Assembly: GCA_963712835.1 (NCBI GenBank)
Contig: CAVQJJ010000011.1
Coordinates: forward strand, 310,001-374,000
Length of the DNA stretch: 64,000 bases
Reading direction: 5' to 3'
Source: DATARH01 sp963712835
GTDB lineage: Bacteria; Pseudomonadota; Alphaproteobacteria; ATCC43930; CGMCC-115725
Notes under the pieces: model-generated
Seen by the model: only the letters and a program-made list of their open reading frames with translations
Databases searched by the model: none
What the model was told of the DNA's origin: nothing
Position numbers and translations under genes: made by a program
Shown: positions 1 to 7,737 of the stretch, piece by piece
Position numbering within the stretch: the first letter of the stretch is position 1
How the letters are laid out: each line of letters opens with the position of its first letter

Positions 1-1208
1 ATGGCCAGCGTATCGAGTTCGCCGCGCCGCACACTGTCGATAAGGGCCGCGCACTCGACCAGCTCGTCGCGCGACAGCGGGAACAGCCGGCCTTTCGGCG
101 TCCCGTCGACCGCGTGGCCCGAGCGGCCGACGCGCTGCAGAAAGCTGGCGATCGAGCGCGGCGAGCCGATCTGGCAGACCAGGTCGACATCGCCGATATC
201 GATGCCGAGTTCGAGCGAGGCGGTCGCCACCAGCACTTTCAACTCGCCGCGCTTGAGGCGCTGCTCGGCGTCGAGCCGCGCTTCCTTGGCGAGGCTGCCG
301 TGATGCGCGGCGATGTGCGCCTCGCCGATGCGCTCCGACAATTGCCGCGTCGCGCGTTCGGCGAGGCGGCGCGTGTTGACGAAGATCAGCGTCGTGCGAT
401 GCGCCTCGATCAGCTCGGCGAGCCGGTCGTAAACCTGCGACCAGACCTCGTGCGACATCACCGCTTCGAGCGGCGAGGAGGGCATTTCGAGCGCCAGATC
501 GCGCGCCCGGCGATGCCCGGTGTCGATGATCGCGCAGTCGTCTTCTGCCGCGCCGATGAGGAACCGCGCCACCGCCTCGATCGGCTTTTGCGTCGCCGAC
601 AGGCCGATGCGCTGCAATTTGCCGCCGCACAGCGATTTGAGGCGTTCGAGCGACACCGCGAGATGCGTGCCGCGCTTGTTCGACGCCAGCGCGTGAATCT
701 CGTCGACGATGACCGAGCGGGTCGTTCCCAGCATGCGCCGGCCGGATTCGGAGCCGAGCAACAGATAAAGCGATTCCGGGGTCGTCACGACGATATGCGG
801 CGGCTTTTTCGCCATCTTCTGGCGCTCGCCCGATGGGGTGTCGCCGGTGCGCACCCAAGTGCGGATATCGACCGGCGGCAGCCCGCGCGCCGCCAGCTCC
901 TCGGCGATCCCGGCGAGCGGGATCTGAAGATTTTTCTGGATGTCGTTCGACAGCGCCTTGAGCGGCGAGACATAGACGATCTGCGTCGCGTCTTCCAGGG
1001 CGCCCTGCTCCAGCCCTTCGCGCACCAGCCCGTCGATCGCCGCGAGGAACGCCGCCAGCGTCTTGCCCGAGCCGGTCGGGGCGGCGATCAGCACATGGCG
1101 GCCGGATCGGATCGCCGGCCAGGCTTCCGTTTGCGCCGAGGTTGGCGCCGCAAAATGACGCGCGAACCAAGCGGCGACGGCGTGATGGAAGAGCGAAAAG
1201 AGAGACAT
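1..1208 (-). CDS. lhr: Lhr-type (ligase-associated) DEXH-box helicase, N-terminal part; C-terminus beyond the left edge
   Basis: ATP-dependent superfamily 2 helicase of the Lhr group, which acts in DNA repair. The visible 402 residues contain Walker A APTGSGKT (about 43-50), a DEIH box near residue 169, an LSATQ motif near 202, and further on ASLELGIDIGDVD and QRVGRSGH typical of helicase domain 2. The ATG at 1208 opens directly on a helicase N-terminus. The frame stays open to base 1, so the C-terminal part is missing here. The long plus-strand ORF over it is a shadow. No ligase or phosphoesterase partner is visible on this side. Confidence 0.93.
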   Translation of the reverse strand, partial: MSLFSLFHHAVAAWFARHFAAPTSAQTEAWPAIRSGRHVLIAAPTGSGKTLAAFLAAIDGLVREGLEQGALEDATQIVYVSPLKALSNDIQKNLQIPLAGIAEELAARGLPPVDIRTWVRTGDTPSGERQKMAKKPPHIVVTTPESLYLLLGSESGRRMLGTTRSVIVDEIHALASNKRGTHLAVSLERLKSLCGGKLQRIGLSATQKPIEAVARFLIGAAEDDCAIIDTGHRRARDLALEMPSSPLEAVMSHEVWSQVYDRLAELIEAHRTTLIFVNTRRLAERATRQLSERIGEAHIAAHHGSLAKEARLDAEQRLKRGELKVLVATASLELGIDIGDVDLVCQIGSPRSIASFLQRVGRSGHAVDGTPKGRLFPLSRDELVECAALIDSVRRGELDTLA

Positions 1209-1291
1209 GGCGGAGATCGGGGTGTCGGAGCGTCGGAGGTCCGGCGGAAAGTTTGTTCTCGTTATGATCCTATTTGGGGATCGTCGCCACG

Positions 1292-1331
1292 AAAAAAAGC
1301 CCGACCGTCACCGATCGGGCGATTTTTTTTT
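1292..1331 (-). terminator. Rho-independent terminator, bidirectional in form
   Basis: A GCCCGA/TCGGGC stem with a short loop is flanked by seven A on the left and nine T on the right of the plus strand. On the minus strand the hairpin is followed by a T run, 20-60 bases after the stop of the 1350-2036 gene, so it most likely ends that transcript before lhr. Confidence 0.8.
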
Positions 1332-1349
1332 CGCGCGGCGGCACGAAGG

Positions 1350-2036
1350 CTAATTCAGCGACGCCTCGTGCACGAGCCCGGCATAGGGATGCGCGCCCTG
1401 CGCCTTGGCCATGATCGTGCGCGGCGCAGTGTAGGAATGCGCAGGGGCGGCCTTGGTCATGATCATCCGCGGCCCGGTCTGCGGCGCGGCGGTGGGCAGC
1501 TGCGTCGGCACCTGGAAGCCCGGCGCGGCGGCCGCCGCGCAATTGCCGCTGGCATGGGTCACCACATGCGGCGCGGCGCCGTTGCCGTTCGAGGTGATGA
1601 CCATGCTGCGGCTGCAGACATTGCTGCCGTTGGTCTCGGAGACGAACGAATATTCACTGCTGCCGGCCGGCATGTCGCTGGCCGCGGTCAGGTTCGGCTG
1701 AGCCGCACCGGACCGCAGGACCGCCGCTTCGCGGAACATCTGGTCGGCCTGCCGATCCATCGCGGCCGAGATGCGCTCGAGCTGAGCGAAGGCGTCGTCG
1801 GGACCGAAGAATGACGGCATCGCGGCGAAGGCTGCGGCCGGCACATCGCTGACCGTAACTTGGGGCGGGGTGGCGCCCGTGTACTGGATCTGCTCGACTC
1901 CGCCGCCCGGCAGCGCCACCGTCATCGTGTGGATAACTGAATTCCCTTGGGGGCCTTGCGCGAGGGCCAATCCGCAACAGCCGATGGCGGCGACCGCCGC
2001 GACGCCGGCCCCAAGCGCTGTTTTCAAAGTACGCAT
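1350..2036 (-). CDS. Exported protein of unknown function
   Basis: A 228-residue protein with a clear Sec signal peptide (MRTLKT, a hydrophobic core and ALAQ near residue 27). The mature part is rich in Ala, Pro, Met and Thr, with two Cys (NVCSRS and SGNCAAA) that could form a disulfide, and a helical stretch at about 75-105 (FAQLERISAAMDRQADQMF). I recognise no family. The signal peptide, normal codon use and a terminator directly downstream support a real gene. It is divergent from the tcuA-like gene. Confidence 0.72.
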   Translation of the reverse strand: MRTLKTALGAGVAAVAAIGCCGLALAQGPQGNSVIHTMTVALPGGGVEQIQYTGATPPQVTVSDVPAAAFAAMPSFFGPDDAFAQLERISAAMDRQADQMFREAAVLRSGAAQPNLTAASDMPAGSSEYSFVSETNGSNVCSRSMVITSNGNGAAPHVVTHASGNCAAAAAPGFQVPTQLPTAAPQTGPRMIMTKAAPAHSYTAPRTIMAKAQGAHPYAGLVHEASLN

Positions 2037-2187
2037 GACTCATGCTCCGTCATGGTGAAAGCCAACGCTAATATGGGCTTACTCCGGGCCGAAGACGGAT
2101 AAGGCGCGTCGTCGCACAACGGCGATTTCGCGAGTGGGCGACCCGCGAAACCATGCCGATCATCTCAGGATTTCGCTATTCACGCGT

Positions 2188-2308
2188 CCGGCCTTCGCGA
2201 AAGCCGGGCCCCACTCTCCGGCTTGACCTTCGTTGACGCGCGCCGGTGCCCGAACCGTCTCGGCGAAGCCCTGCCCTTCCACTACAGTGGTCCCGACTTT
2301 CGTCGGGA
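2188..2308. repeat. Degenerate palindromic intergenic element (REP/BIME-like)
   Basis: Two hairpins 100 bases apart: CCGGC with inner TTCGCGAA at 2188-2207, and a 7-bp TCCCGAC/GTCGGGA stem with TTTC loop at 2291-2308. The second has the same shape (7-bp stem, 4-base loop) as the hairpins at 15236-15356, 40646-40663 and 60765-60834. It lies just upstream of the tcuA-like start. Confidence 0.5.
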
Positions 2309-2322
2309 AGCGGGAATAAGCC

Positions 2323-3825
2323 ATGGACATCGCCCAAGGGGACATATCTCAACGGGACGTCATCGTCGTCGGGGCCGGGAACGCGGCGACTTGCGCCGCG
2401 TTGAGCGCCCGCGAAAACGGCGCCTCGGTGCTGATGCTGGAGATCGCGCCCGAAGAAGCGGCCTGCGGCAATTCGGCTTTTACCGGCGGCGCCTTCCGCG
2501 TCGTCTATCACGGCTTTGACGACCTGGCGCAGCTCATCCCCGACATGGGCGACCACGACCGCAGCAATGTCGACGTCGGCACCTATACCGCCGAGCAGTA
2601 TTACGACGATGTCGGCCGCCTCACCGAGTGGCGCTCCGACCCCGATCTCACCGAAATCCTCATCACCCGAAGCTTCGAGACCGGCCGCTGGATGCGCGAA
2701 AAGGGTGTCAGGTTCCAGCTCGGCCTCGGCCGTCAGGCATTCAAGGTCGACGGCAAATTCAAGTTCTGGGGCGGGCTCGCCTGCCATATCTGGGGCGGCG
2801 GCAAGGAGCTGATGAAGGCGCTGCACGGCCGCCGCGCCCGCGAGGGCATCGAGGTGCTGTACGAAACGCCCGCCCTCGCCTTGCTGCAGGGCGATAACGG
2901 CGTCGCCGGCGTGCGGGTGCGCCATCGGGGACGGCAGATGGATTTGCGGTCGAAGGCGGTGATCCTGGCCTGCGGCGGGTTCGAGGCCAATGCCGAGATG
3001 CGTGCCCGCTATCTCGGCCCCAACTGGGATTTGGCCAAGGTGCGCGGCACAAAATACAACACCGGCCAAGGCCTCAAGATGGCGCTCGACATCGGCGCCG
3101 CGCCGGCCGGGCACTGGTCGGGCTGCCACGCGGTGCAATGGGATTTGAACGCCCCGCCGGTCGGCGACCTCGATGTCGGCGACCGTTTCCAGAAGCACGG
3201 CTACCCGTTCGGCATCGTCGTCAATGCCCACGGCAAGCGCTTTACCGACGAGGGGCTCGATTTCCACTCCTACACCTACGCCAGATACGGCGCCGAGGTG
3301 ATGAAGCAGCCGGGCCTCTTCGCCTGGCAGATCTTCGACCAGAAGACGCTGCATCTGCTGCGCGACGAGTACCGCATCGCCCGCTGCACCAAGGAAAAGG
3401 CCGACACCTGGGAAGAGCTGGTCGCGAAGATGGACGGTGTCGACCCCAAGGGCTTTCTCGACACGATCGCCGAGTTCAACGCCGCGCCCCGTCCCGACGC
3501 GCCGTTCAACCCCAACATCCATGACGGGCTGCGCACGCATGGCCTGGCGATCGACAAGACCAACTGGGCGCAAAAGCTCGATCAGCCACCTTACGAGGCC
3601 TATGGCGTGACCTCCGGCGTCACCTTCACCTTCGGCGGGCTCAAAACCTCGAACGATTGCGAGGTGCAGGACGCCGCCGGCGCAGCCATCCCCGGCCTTT
3701 TCGCCGCCGGCGAGATCATCGGCGGCCTCTACTACCACAACTACGCCAGCGGCACCGGCCTCATGGCCGGCGCGGTTTTCGGCAAGATCGCTGGAAGAAG
3801 CGCGGCGGGGTATGTGAGGAGTTAG
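2323..3825 (+). CDS. tcuA: FAD-dependent tricarballylate dehydrogenase-like flavoprotein
   Basis: A 500-residue flavoprotein of the fumarate reductase/succinate dehydrogenase superfamily, closest by pattern to TcuA, which oxidises tricarballylate to cis-aconitate. The N-terminus has the FAD fold VIVVGAGNAATCAA (about 13-26), followed by the family-typical ACGNSAFTGGAFR. The C-terminus has GLFAAGEIIGGLYYHNYASGTG, the second FAD site. No tcuB, tcuC or LysR gene is adjacent, so the substrate is inferred from sequence style only. It could be another FAD-dependent dehydrogenase of this family. It overlaps the convergent gene at 3822 by four bases. Confidence 0.85.
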   Translation: MDIAQGDISQRDVIVVGAGNAATCAALSARENGASVLMLEIAPEEAACGNSAFTGGAFRVVYHGFDDLAQLIPDMGDHDRSNVDVGTYTAEQYYDDVGRLTEWRSDPDLTEILITRSFETGRWMREKGVRFQLGLGRQAFKVDGKFKFWGGLACHIWGGGKELMKALHGRRAREGIEVLYETPALALLQGDNGVAGVRVRHRGRQMDLRSKAVILACGGFEANAEMRARYLGPNWDLAKVRGTKYNTGQGLKMALDIGAAPAGHWSGCHAVQWDLNAPPVGDLDVGDRFQKHGYPFGIVVNAHGKRFTDEGLDFHSYTYARYGAEVMKQPGLFAWQIFDQKTLHLLRDEYRIARCTKEKADTWEELVAKMDGVDPKGFLDTIAEFNAAPRPDAPFNPNIHDGLRTHGLAIDKTNWAQKLDQPPYEAYGVTSGVTFTFGGLKTSNDCEVQDAAGAAIPGLFAAGEIIGGLYYHNYASGTGLMAGAVFGKIAGRSAAGYVRS

Positions 3826-4163
3826 ACGAAACCGACGCCGGGCTCGGGAGCCTCGCCTCCATGGCGGCACTCTTGCGGAATGGGCAGTTGCTCCAGTTCC
3901 GAACAGTAAAGAAGCGATGACAAGGTGTCGCGGTCATCTCCGTTGCCCGGCCGCAATTCCGGTTCAAGTGTGTCGGGCAATTCGACCGCGCACGTAACGG
4001 TAGTCTCGCGCGCATCGTCAAAGCACAATTCCGCGCCGTCGCCCCACGGCTGGGCAAGATCATCAATCGCCTCGCGACACGCGGCTTCCAAACTTGGAGC
4101 TTCTACGAGGATATGTTCGAACATCGGCACAAGGTATTGGCGTTCAATAATATATCGAGGCAT
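3822..4163 (-). CDS. Small conserved-looking hypothetical protein
   Basis: A 113-residue soluble, acidic protein starting MPRYIIERQYLVP. It has no signal peptide or membrane segment and carries three Cys. The balanced amphipathic sequence (VEAPSLEAACREAIDDLAQ) looks like a genuine small domain, and the start lies 80 bases from the divergent HNH gene across an AT-richer spacer that could hold both promoters. Function unknown. Confidence 0.65.
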   Translation of the reverse strand: MPRYIIERQYLVPMFEHILVEAPSLEAACREAIDDLAQPWGDGAELCFDDARETTVTCAVELPDTLEPELRPGNGDDRDTLSSLLYCSELEQLPIPQECRHGGEAPEPGVGFV

Positions 4164-4243
4164 AGTTCCTCCCCGGAGCCGAGACCGCTGGTTGCAAATA
4201 TAACTTATTCACGTGTTGCGCGCATCTTCAGCAGGGACGACAG

Positions 4244-5215
4244 ATGCCGGTTAAGCTCGTGGTTGCCGTAACCGATCGCGACTGGTTCGAGCATCTGCGA
4301 TCACGCCCAGAGATCACAGAAGTCAATTTTTGGTCGCCGGGCACGGCCTCGTTTCGAGCGCTTGAACCTGGCGAATTATTTTTCTTCAAGTTGCACGCAC
4401 CGCACAACTACATTGCAGGATTTGGAATTTTTGCCCACGCGAACACTTTACCCTGTTCGCTCGCATGGGAAGCGTTTGGCGACGCGAACGGGGCCAACAC
4501 TCTGGAAGAAATGCGCGCGCGGATCGCGCGGTATCGCCGCGTTGAGCCCGGGGATCGGAGCGATTTTACAATCGGCTGCCGCGTGCTGGCACCCGCCTTT
4601 TTCTTTGATGAATTGGACTGGTTGGAAACCCCTCAAGACTGGGCTCGCAATATTGTTTCATTCAAGACGTACACGGCGGACGAACCCGACGGCCTTCGTC
4701 TGTGGGAAGCCGCGCAACAATACCTGCAGGGAGCCCCTTTAGAGTCCTCACCTTACCGCCAAGCGTCGGAACCGCCCGCACCTCCTTTCATCGTGCCGTC
4801 CCAAATTCCGGTCGGTGGTTGGGGTGAGCCAACTCTAATTCGCCCCCGCCTTGGTCAAGGCGCGTTCCGGATACTTGTAACCGATAATTACAGGCGGCGA
4901 TGTGCAGTGACCGGTGAGAGAACGTTGCCTGCTTTGGAGGCCGCGCATATTCGACCATTTGCGGCGCACGGCCAGCACGATCCAAGAAACGGACTGCTAC
5001 TTAGGCGCGATCTGCACAGCTTATTTGATCGTGGCTACGTTACCGTGACGCCCGCCCATAATTTTGAGGTGAGCCGACGCATCCGCGATGAGTTTGAGAA
5101 TGGTCGCGATTACTATGCTCTGCATGGGAGGTTGATCCGCCTTCCTGAGGCTGAGCATCAACATCCCGACCCAGCCGCTCTTTCTTGGCATAACGATAAC
5201 CGCTTTCTTGGCTGA
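4244..5215 (+). CDS. HNH endonuclease of the predicted restriction-nuclease type
   Basis: A 323-residue protein. The C-terminal half carries the HNH fold: a CAVTGE knuckle (about 224-229), then ALEAAHIRPFAAHG with the catalytic His, and DPRNGLLLRRDLHSLFDRGYV with the Asn and last His. The N-terminal half (about 1-190) is a separate domain resembling the modified-base or target-recognition part found in HNH restriction-like enzymes. GC content and third-position GC are clearly lower than in neighbours, suggesting acquisition. No methyltransferase is nearby, so a modification-dependent nuclease or a solitary gene are both possible. Confidence 0.85.
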   Translation: MPVKLVVAVTDRDWFEHLRSRPEITEVNFWSPGTASFRALEPGELFFFKLHAPHNYIAGFGIFAHANTLPCSLAWEAFGDANGANTLEEMRARIARYRRVEPGDRSDFTIGCRVLAPAFFFDELDWLETPQDWARNIVSFKTYTADEPDGLRLWEAAQQYLQGAPLESSPYRQASEPPAPPFIVPSQIPVGGWGEPTLIRPRLGQGAFRILVTDNYRRRCAVTGERTLPALEAAHIRPFAAHGQHDPRNGLLLRRDLHSLFDRGYVTVTPAHNFEVSRRIRDEFENGRDYYALHGRLIRLPEAEHQHPDPAALSWHNDNRFLG

Positions 5216-5249
5216 AAAAAATGTTCAGCGCCCTTGAAACATAAAAAAT

Positions 5250-5264
5250 GTTCACTATTTGTTC
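5250..5264 (+). promoter_or_regulatory. LexA-like SOS box (copy 1)
   Basis: GTTC-ACTATTT-GTTC matches the alphaproteobacterial LexA operator GTTC-N7-GTTC exactly. No ORF with a plausible start follows directly. About 70 bases downstream is the hairpin AGGCGG-TGAG-CCGCCT at 5334-5349. The same box-hairpin arrangement occurs at 59302-59448. Confidence 0.5.
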
Positions 5265-5333
5265 GTAATCGCGGACTGGTCGGAGCACTGGCCATAGGCC
5301 TTCTGATAATTTTGCTGGTAACAGGTGGATAAC

Positions 5334-5349
5334 AGGCGGTGAGCCGCCT
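5334..5349. repeat. GC-rich hairpin shared with 59427-59448
   Basis: AGGCGG-TGAG-CCGCCT, inside the longer shared string GATAACAGGCGG...TGAGCCGCCTGATAA. The element at 59411-59450 repeats it with an extra ATATCAGGCGG unit. Confidence 0.6.
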
Positions 5350-5387
5350 GATAATTGACGAAGCGTGTGGCAGAGGGTTGATCAATA

Positions 5388-5520
5388 AAGATCGTCATTC
5401 CGGAGGACTACTAGGGCGTCATCCACAGGCTCGACGTATTCAAGCTGCTTGCGGGGCGTGGGGTTCGCCCGCTACCACAAGCCGGTGCACGATCTTGGCA
5501 GCGTAGATGAGAAGTCAGAC
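5388..5520 (+). pseudogene. Truncated 5' copy of the D-2-hydroxyacid dehydrogenase gene
   Basis: The sequence repeats the start of the intact gene at 6343 with about 85% identity over the first 70 bases: KIVIPEDY, then HRLDVFKLLAG. It carries an in-frame TAG after the eighth codon, AAA-less ATA in place of the ATG, and a one-base shift before a stretch reading FARYHKPVHDLGS that aligns to TRYREPARGLDE. Beyond about 5520 the similarity ends. This is a remnant of a tandem duplication or an independent paralogue. Confidence 0.75.
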
Positions 5521-5742
5521 GAGTGTTACTTTTTGGCCGCGAAGGGGCCCCTGGTTGCGGCATCGGCGCTTGCCAAGGTCACGGTCAGTATCCGGATTTT
5601 CTGCCGCCTTGCCGTCTTGCCGGCAGCATCGGCGGCGGGGCGATCCTCAAGGGTGAACGAGACGACCCCGGCAGATGCGGGCGCCGGGCGCGACCGAAGG
5701 CGAGGGCCGGTGCGGGCCGCCGCCTCGTGCAGGCGCACGAGA

Positions 5743-5997
5743 TTACTCCGCCGCGATACGATACGGATTGCAGGCCGGGGAGCCTTTGCCGTTTTGGATC
5801 TCGCAACGCGCCTCGAGGCTGCGGGCAAACGAAGCCGCGTCGCCTTGCCAGGACTGGAATGCGATGTGGTCTTGCTCCGTCATCACGGGGCCGAGTTTCT
5901 GCATGACTTGATGCCGGGCGTAGGCTTCTCTGACGAAAGGCGAGACCACGACCGCCAAGATCAAAACGACTACGCAGCCAATTATCGTGCGCTTCAT
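5743..5997 (-). CDS. Small single-pass membrane or exported protein
   Basis: An 84-residue protein: Lys-Arg start (MKRT), one hydrophobic helix (about 4-20, IIGCVVVLILAVVVSPF), then a polar domain with two Cys near the C-terminus (ARCEIQNGKGSPACNP) that suggest a periplasmic disulfide. The overlapping plus-strand ORF starting at 5449 is rejected because this frame gives a coherent topology. Function unknown. Confidence 0.62.
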   Translation of the reverse strand: MKRTIIGCVVVLILAVVVSPFVREAYARHQVMQKLGPVMTEQDHIAFQSWQGDAASFARSLEARCEIQNGKGSPACNPYRIAAE

Positions 5998-6342
5998 ATC
6001 CTTCCCTCGCCCTCGACGTTATATTCGAACGAGACGCGCGCATTTGGATGCCCATGCGGTTCACAGGTCATTCGCGCGTTCCGCTACTTACACGTTACCT
6101 GCCATCTCTGGTCTTCAGTTTACCGCTTTTATATAGCAGCATATTTACGCAAATTTGACCTAAATACATGGTTAACAAAACTGGCATGCGCTCTATTTAT
6201 GCGAGCCGCGAGGACCGAATCTTGACTTGCGACGGCTCACCATGTTCCTCCGCCGCAAATCGAGTCGGGGGCCAATGCAATTGCTGTTAAATTGCCCGCA
6301 GGTAATGGGCACATTCAGCTTTCAAGGGGATCCACGGCCGCG
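5998..6342. other. AT-rich intergenic region between divergent genes
   Basis: 345 bases without a supportable gene. The central part (about 6120-6190) is markedly AT-rich for this genome and probably holds promoters for the 5997 (minus) and 6343 (plus) genes. I see no clear repeat or RNA gene. Confidence 0.4.
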
Positions 6343-7296
6343 ATGAAGATCGTCATTCCGGACGACTACCAGGACGCCATCCATAGGCTCGATGCGTTCA
6401 AGCTGCTGACCGGGCACGAGGTGACGCGCTACCGCGAGCCGGCGCGCGGTCTCGACGAGCTGGTGGCGCGGCTCTATCCGGCGGAATGCGTCGTCGAGAT
6501 CCGCGAACGCATCGATTTTTCGCGGGCTCTCATCGAGCGCCTGCCGAATTTGAAACTGATCGCGCTGGTCGGCAGCCGGTCGCGGGCGATCGATTACGAG
6601 GCGGCGCGCGACCATCAGGTGCTGGTATCGCGCGGCGCGAGCGGCTCGCCCGAGGCGCCGGCCGAGCTGGCGGTGGCGCTAATGCTCGCCGCGCGGCGCA
6701 ACATCATGGTCGAGGCGCCGCGCATGCAGCGCGGCGAGTGGCCGCTGACGCTCTCACACCGGCTGCGCGGCAGCACGCTCGGCATTTTTGGGCTCGGGCA
6801 TATCGGCATGATGGTCGCCGAGGCCGGGCGCGGGCTCGGCATGAAGGTGCTGGTCTGGGGCCGCGAGCAATCGCTCGAAGCGGCACGCGCTGCCGGCTAC
6901 GAGGCGGCGGGCAGCAAAGAAGAACTGTTCGAGCGCGCGGACGTGCTGCAGCTGCTGGTGCGGCTGACGCCGGAGACGCACGGCATCGTCACCCTCGCCG
7001 ACCTCTTGCGCATGAAACAGACCGCGCTTTTCGTCAATGTCGCCCGCGCCAAGCTTATCGAGCCCGGCGCGTTGGCGGCTGCGCTGGGGCGCGGCCGGCC
7101 GGGCTATGCGGCGGTCGACGTCTACGACGAGGAGCCGGTGCTCGGCGGCAACCACCCGCTTTTGAAAATGCCCAATGTGCTGTGCACCCCGCATCTCGGC
7201 TGGGCGGAATGGGAGACGTTCGAGCTCTATTTCCGCGAATGCTTCGAGCAGATCGTCAACTACGCGGAGGGACGGCCGCTCAGGCTGGCGAATTAG
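6343..7296 (+). CDS. D-isomer-specific 2-hydroxyacid dehydrogenase
   Basis: A 317-residue NAD-dependent oxidoreductase of the D-3-phosphoglycerate dehydrogenase/formate dehydrogenase superfamily, interconverting a 2-oxoacid and its D-hydroxyacid. The nucleotide-binding loop is GLGHIG (150-155). The catalytic set is Arg235 (NVARAK), Glu264 (YDEEP) and His284 (TPHLGW). The ATG at 6343 is preferred over an upstream in-frame start because the MKIVIPDDYQDA opening is typical of the family and is repeated in the broken copy at 5388. The specific substrate cannot be told from sequence. Confidence 0.92.
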   Translation: MKIVIPDDYQDAIHRLDAFKLLTGHEVTRYREPARGLDELVARLYPAECVVEIRERIDFSRALIERLPNLKLIALVGSRSRAIDYEAARDHQVLVSRGASGSPEAPAELAVALMLAARRNIMVEAPRMQRGEWPLTLSHRLRGSTLGIFGLGHIGMMVAEAGRGLGMKVLVWGREQSLEAARAAGYEAAGSKEELFERADVLQLLVRLTPETHGIVTLADLLRMKQTALFVNVARAKLIEPGALAAALGRGRPGYAAVDVYDEEPVLGGNHPLLKMPNVLCTPHLGWAEWETFELYFRECFEQIVNYAEGRPLRLAN

Positions 7297-7302
7297 CCGG
7301 CG

Positions 7303-7328
7303 GGAACAGCAACCTGTCGCTTGGTGTT
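7303..7328 (+). promoter_or_regulatory. Possible EcfG-type (general stress) promoter
   Basis: GGAAC (7303-7307), 17 bases, then TGTT (7325-7328), about 40 bases before the ATG at 7369. It is close to the GGAAC-N16/17-CGTT consensus, with T in place of the C. Confidence 0.4.
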
Positions 7329-7354
7329 CGATCGATACGAGAATAGATCGAACA
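7325..7354. promoter_or_regulatory. Perfect 9-bp inverted repeat in the leader of the 7369 gene
   Basis: TGTTCGATC (7325-7333) and GATCGAACA (7346-7354) are exact complements with a 12-base spacer, ending 14 bases before the start codon. It may form a 5' UTR hairpin close to the ribosome site, or be an operator overlapping the promoter -10 region. Confidence 0.5.
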
Positions 7355-7368
7355 TCGAGGACAAGATC

Positions 7369-7698
7369 ATGAAAACGCTTCTCGCCGCCGCGGCGATCGC
7401 GACGATATCGCTCTCCGGGCCGGTTCTGGCCCAGACGTATCAGCCGATGAACCCGGCGATGCAGCCGATGCAGCCGATGCCGACGCAGACGTACCAGCCG
7501 GTGCAGCCGATGCAGCAGCCGACCTATACATCGGGCGCCATGGGCACGCCGAGCTGGATGATGGATGACGGGTCGTCGTCGGACCATCCGATCCACAACC
7601 CCGGCGACCGCTCGGGCAACGCGCTCAATTCGCAATATAGTGGCGGACTGACCGTCCCGCCGGGCCAGGGCCTGCCTGGCTATCCGGGGCAGCGGTAG
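7369..7698 (+). CDS. Small exported Pro/Gln/Met-rich protein
   Basis: 109 residues with a Sec signal peptide cut after PVLAQ (about 22). The mature N-terminus is a low-complexity string of short repeats of the type QPM and TYQP (about 24-60), with no Cys. The C-terminal third contains SSDHPIHNPGDRSGNALNSQYSGG and ends in Pro/Gly-rich sequence. It is probably a disordered periplasmic or surface protein. The ATG at 7369 is chosen over an in-frame upstream start because it gives the signal peptide. Function unknown. Confidence 0.75.
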   Translation: MKTLLAAAAIATISLSGPVLAQTYQPMNPAMQPMQPMPTQTYQPVQPMQQPTYTSGAMGTPSWMMDDGSSSDHPIHNPGDRSGNALNSQYSGGLTVPPGQGLPGYPGQR

Positions 7699-7703
7699 TT
7701 TCG

Positions 7704-7736
7704 CAAGTGCGCCGGGCATCCGTTCCGGCGTACTTG
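7704..7736. terminator. Hairpin between convergent genes
   Basis: A 12-bp stem (7704-7715 with 7725-7736, one G-T pair) and 9-base loop lies between the 7369 stop and the dioxygenase stop. It has no U tract, so its terminator role is inferred from position. Confidence 0.5.
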
Positions 7737-7737
7737 A

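Noticed and set aside
114..1814. A 566-codon plus-strand ORF at the left edge
   Set aside because: Antisense to the lhr helicase frame and the exported-protein gene, and reads through a terminator hairpin.
2176..3870. A 564-codon minus-strand ORF over the tcuA-like gene
   Set aside because: Val/Gly/Ala-rich shadow without domains; the plus strand carries a complete FAD flavoprotein.
5449..6225. A 258-codon plus-strand ORF
   Set aside because: Only its first codons match the broken dehydrogenase copy; the rest is antisense to the small membrane protein and AT-rich intergenic DNA.
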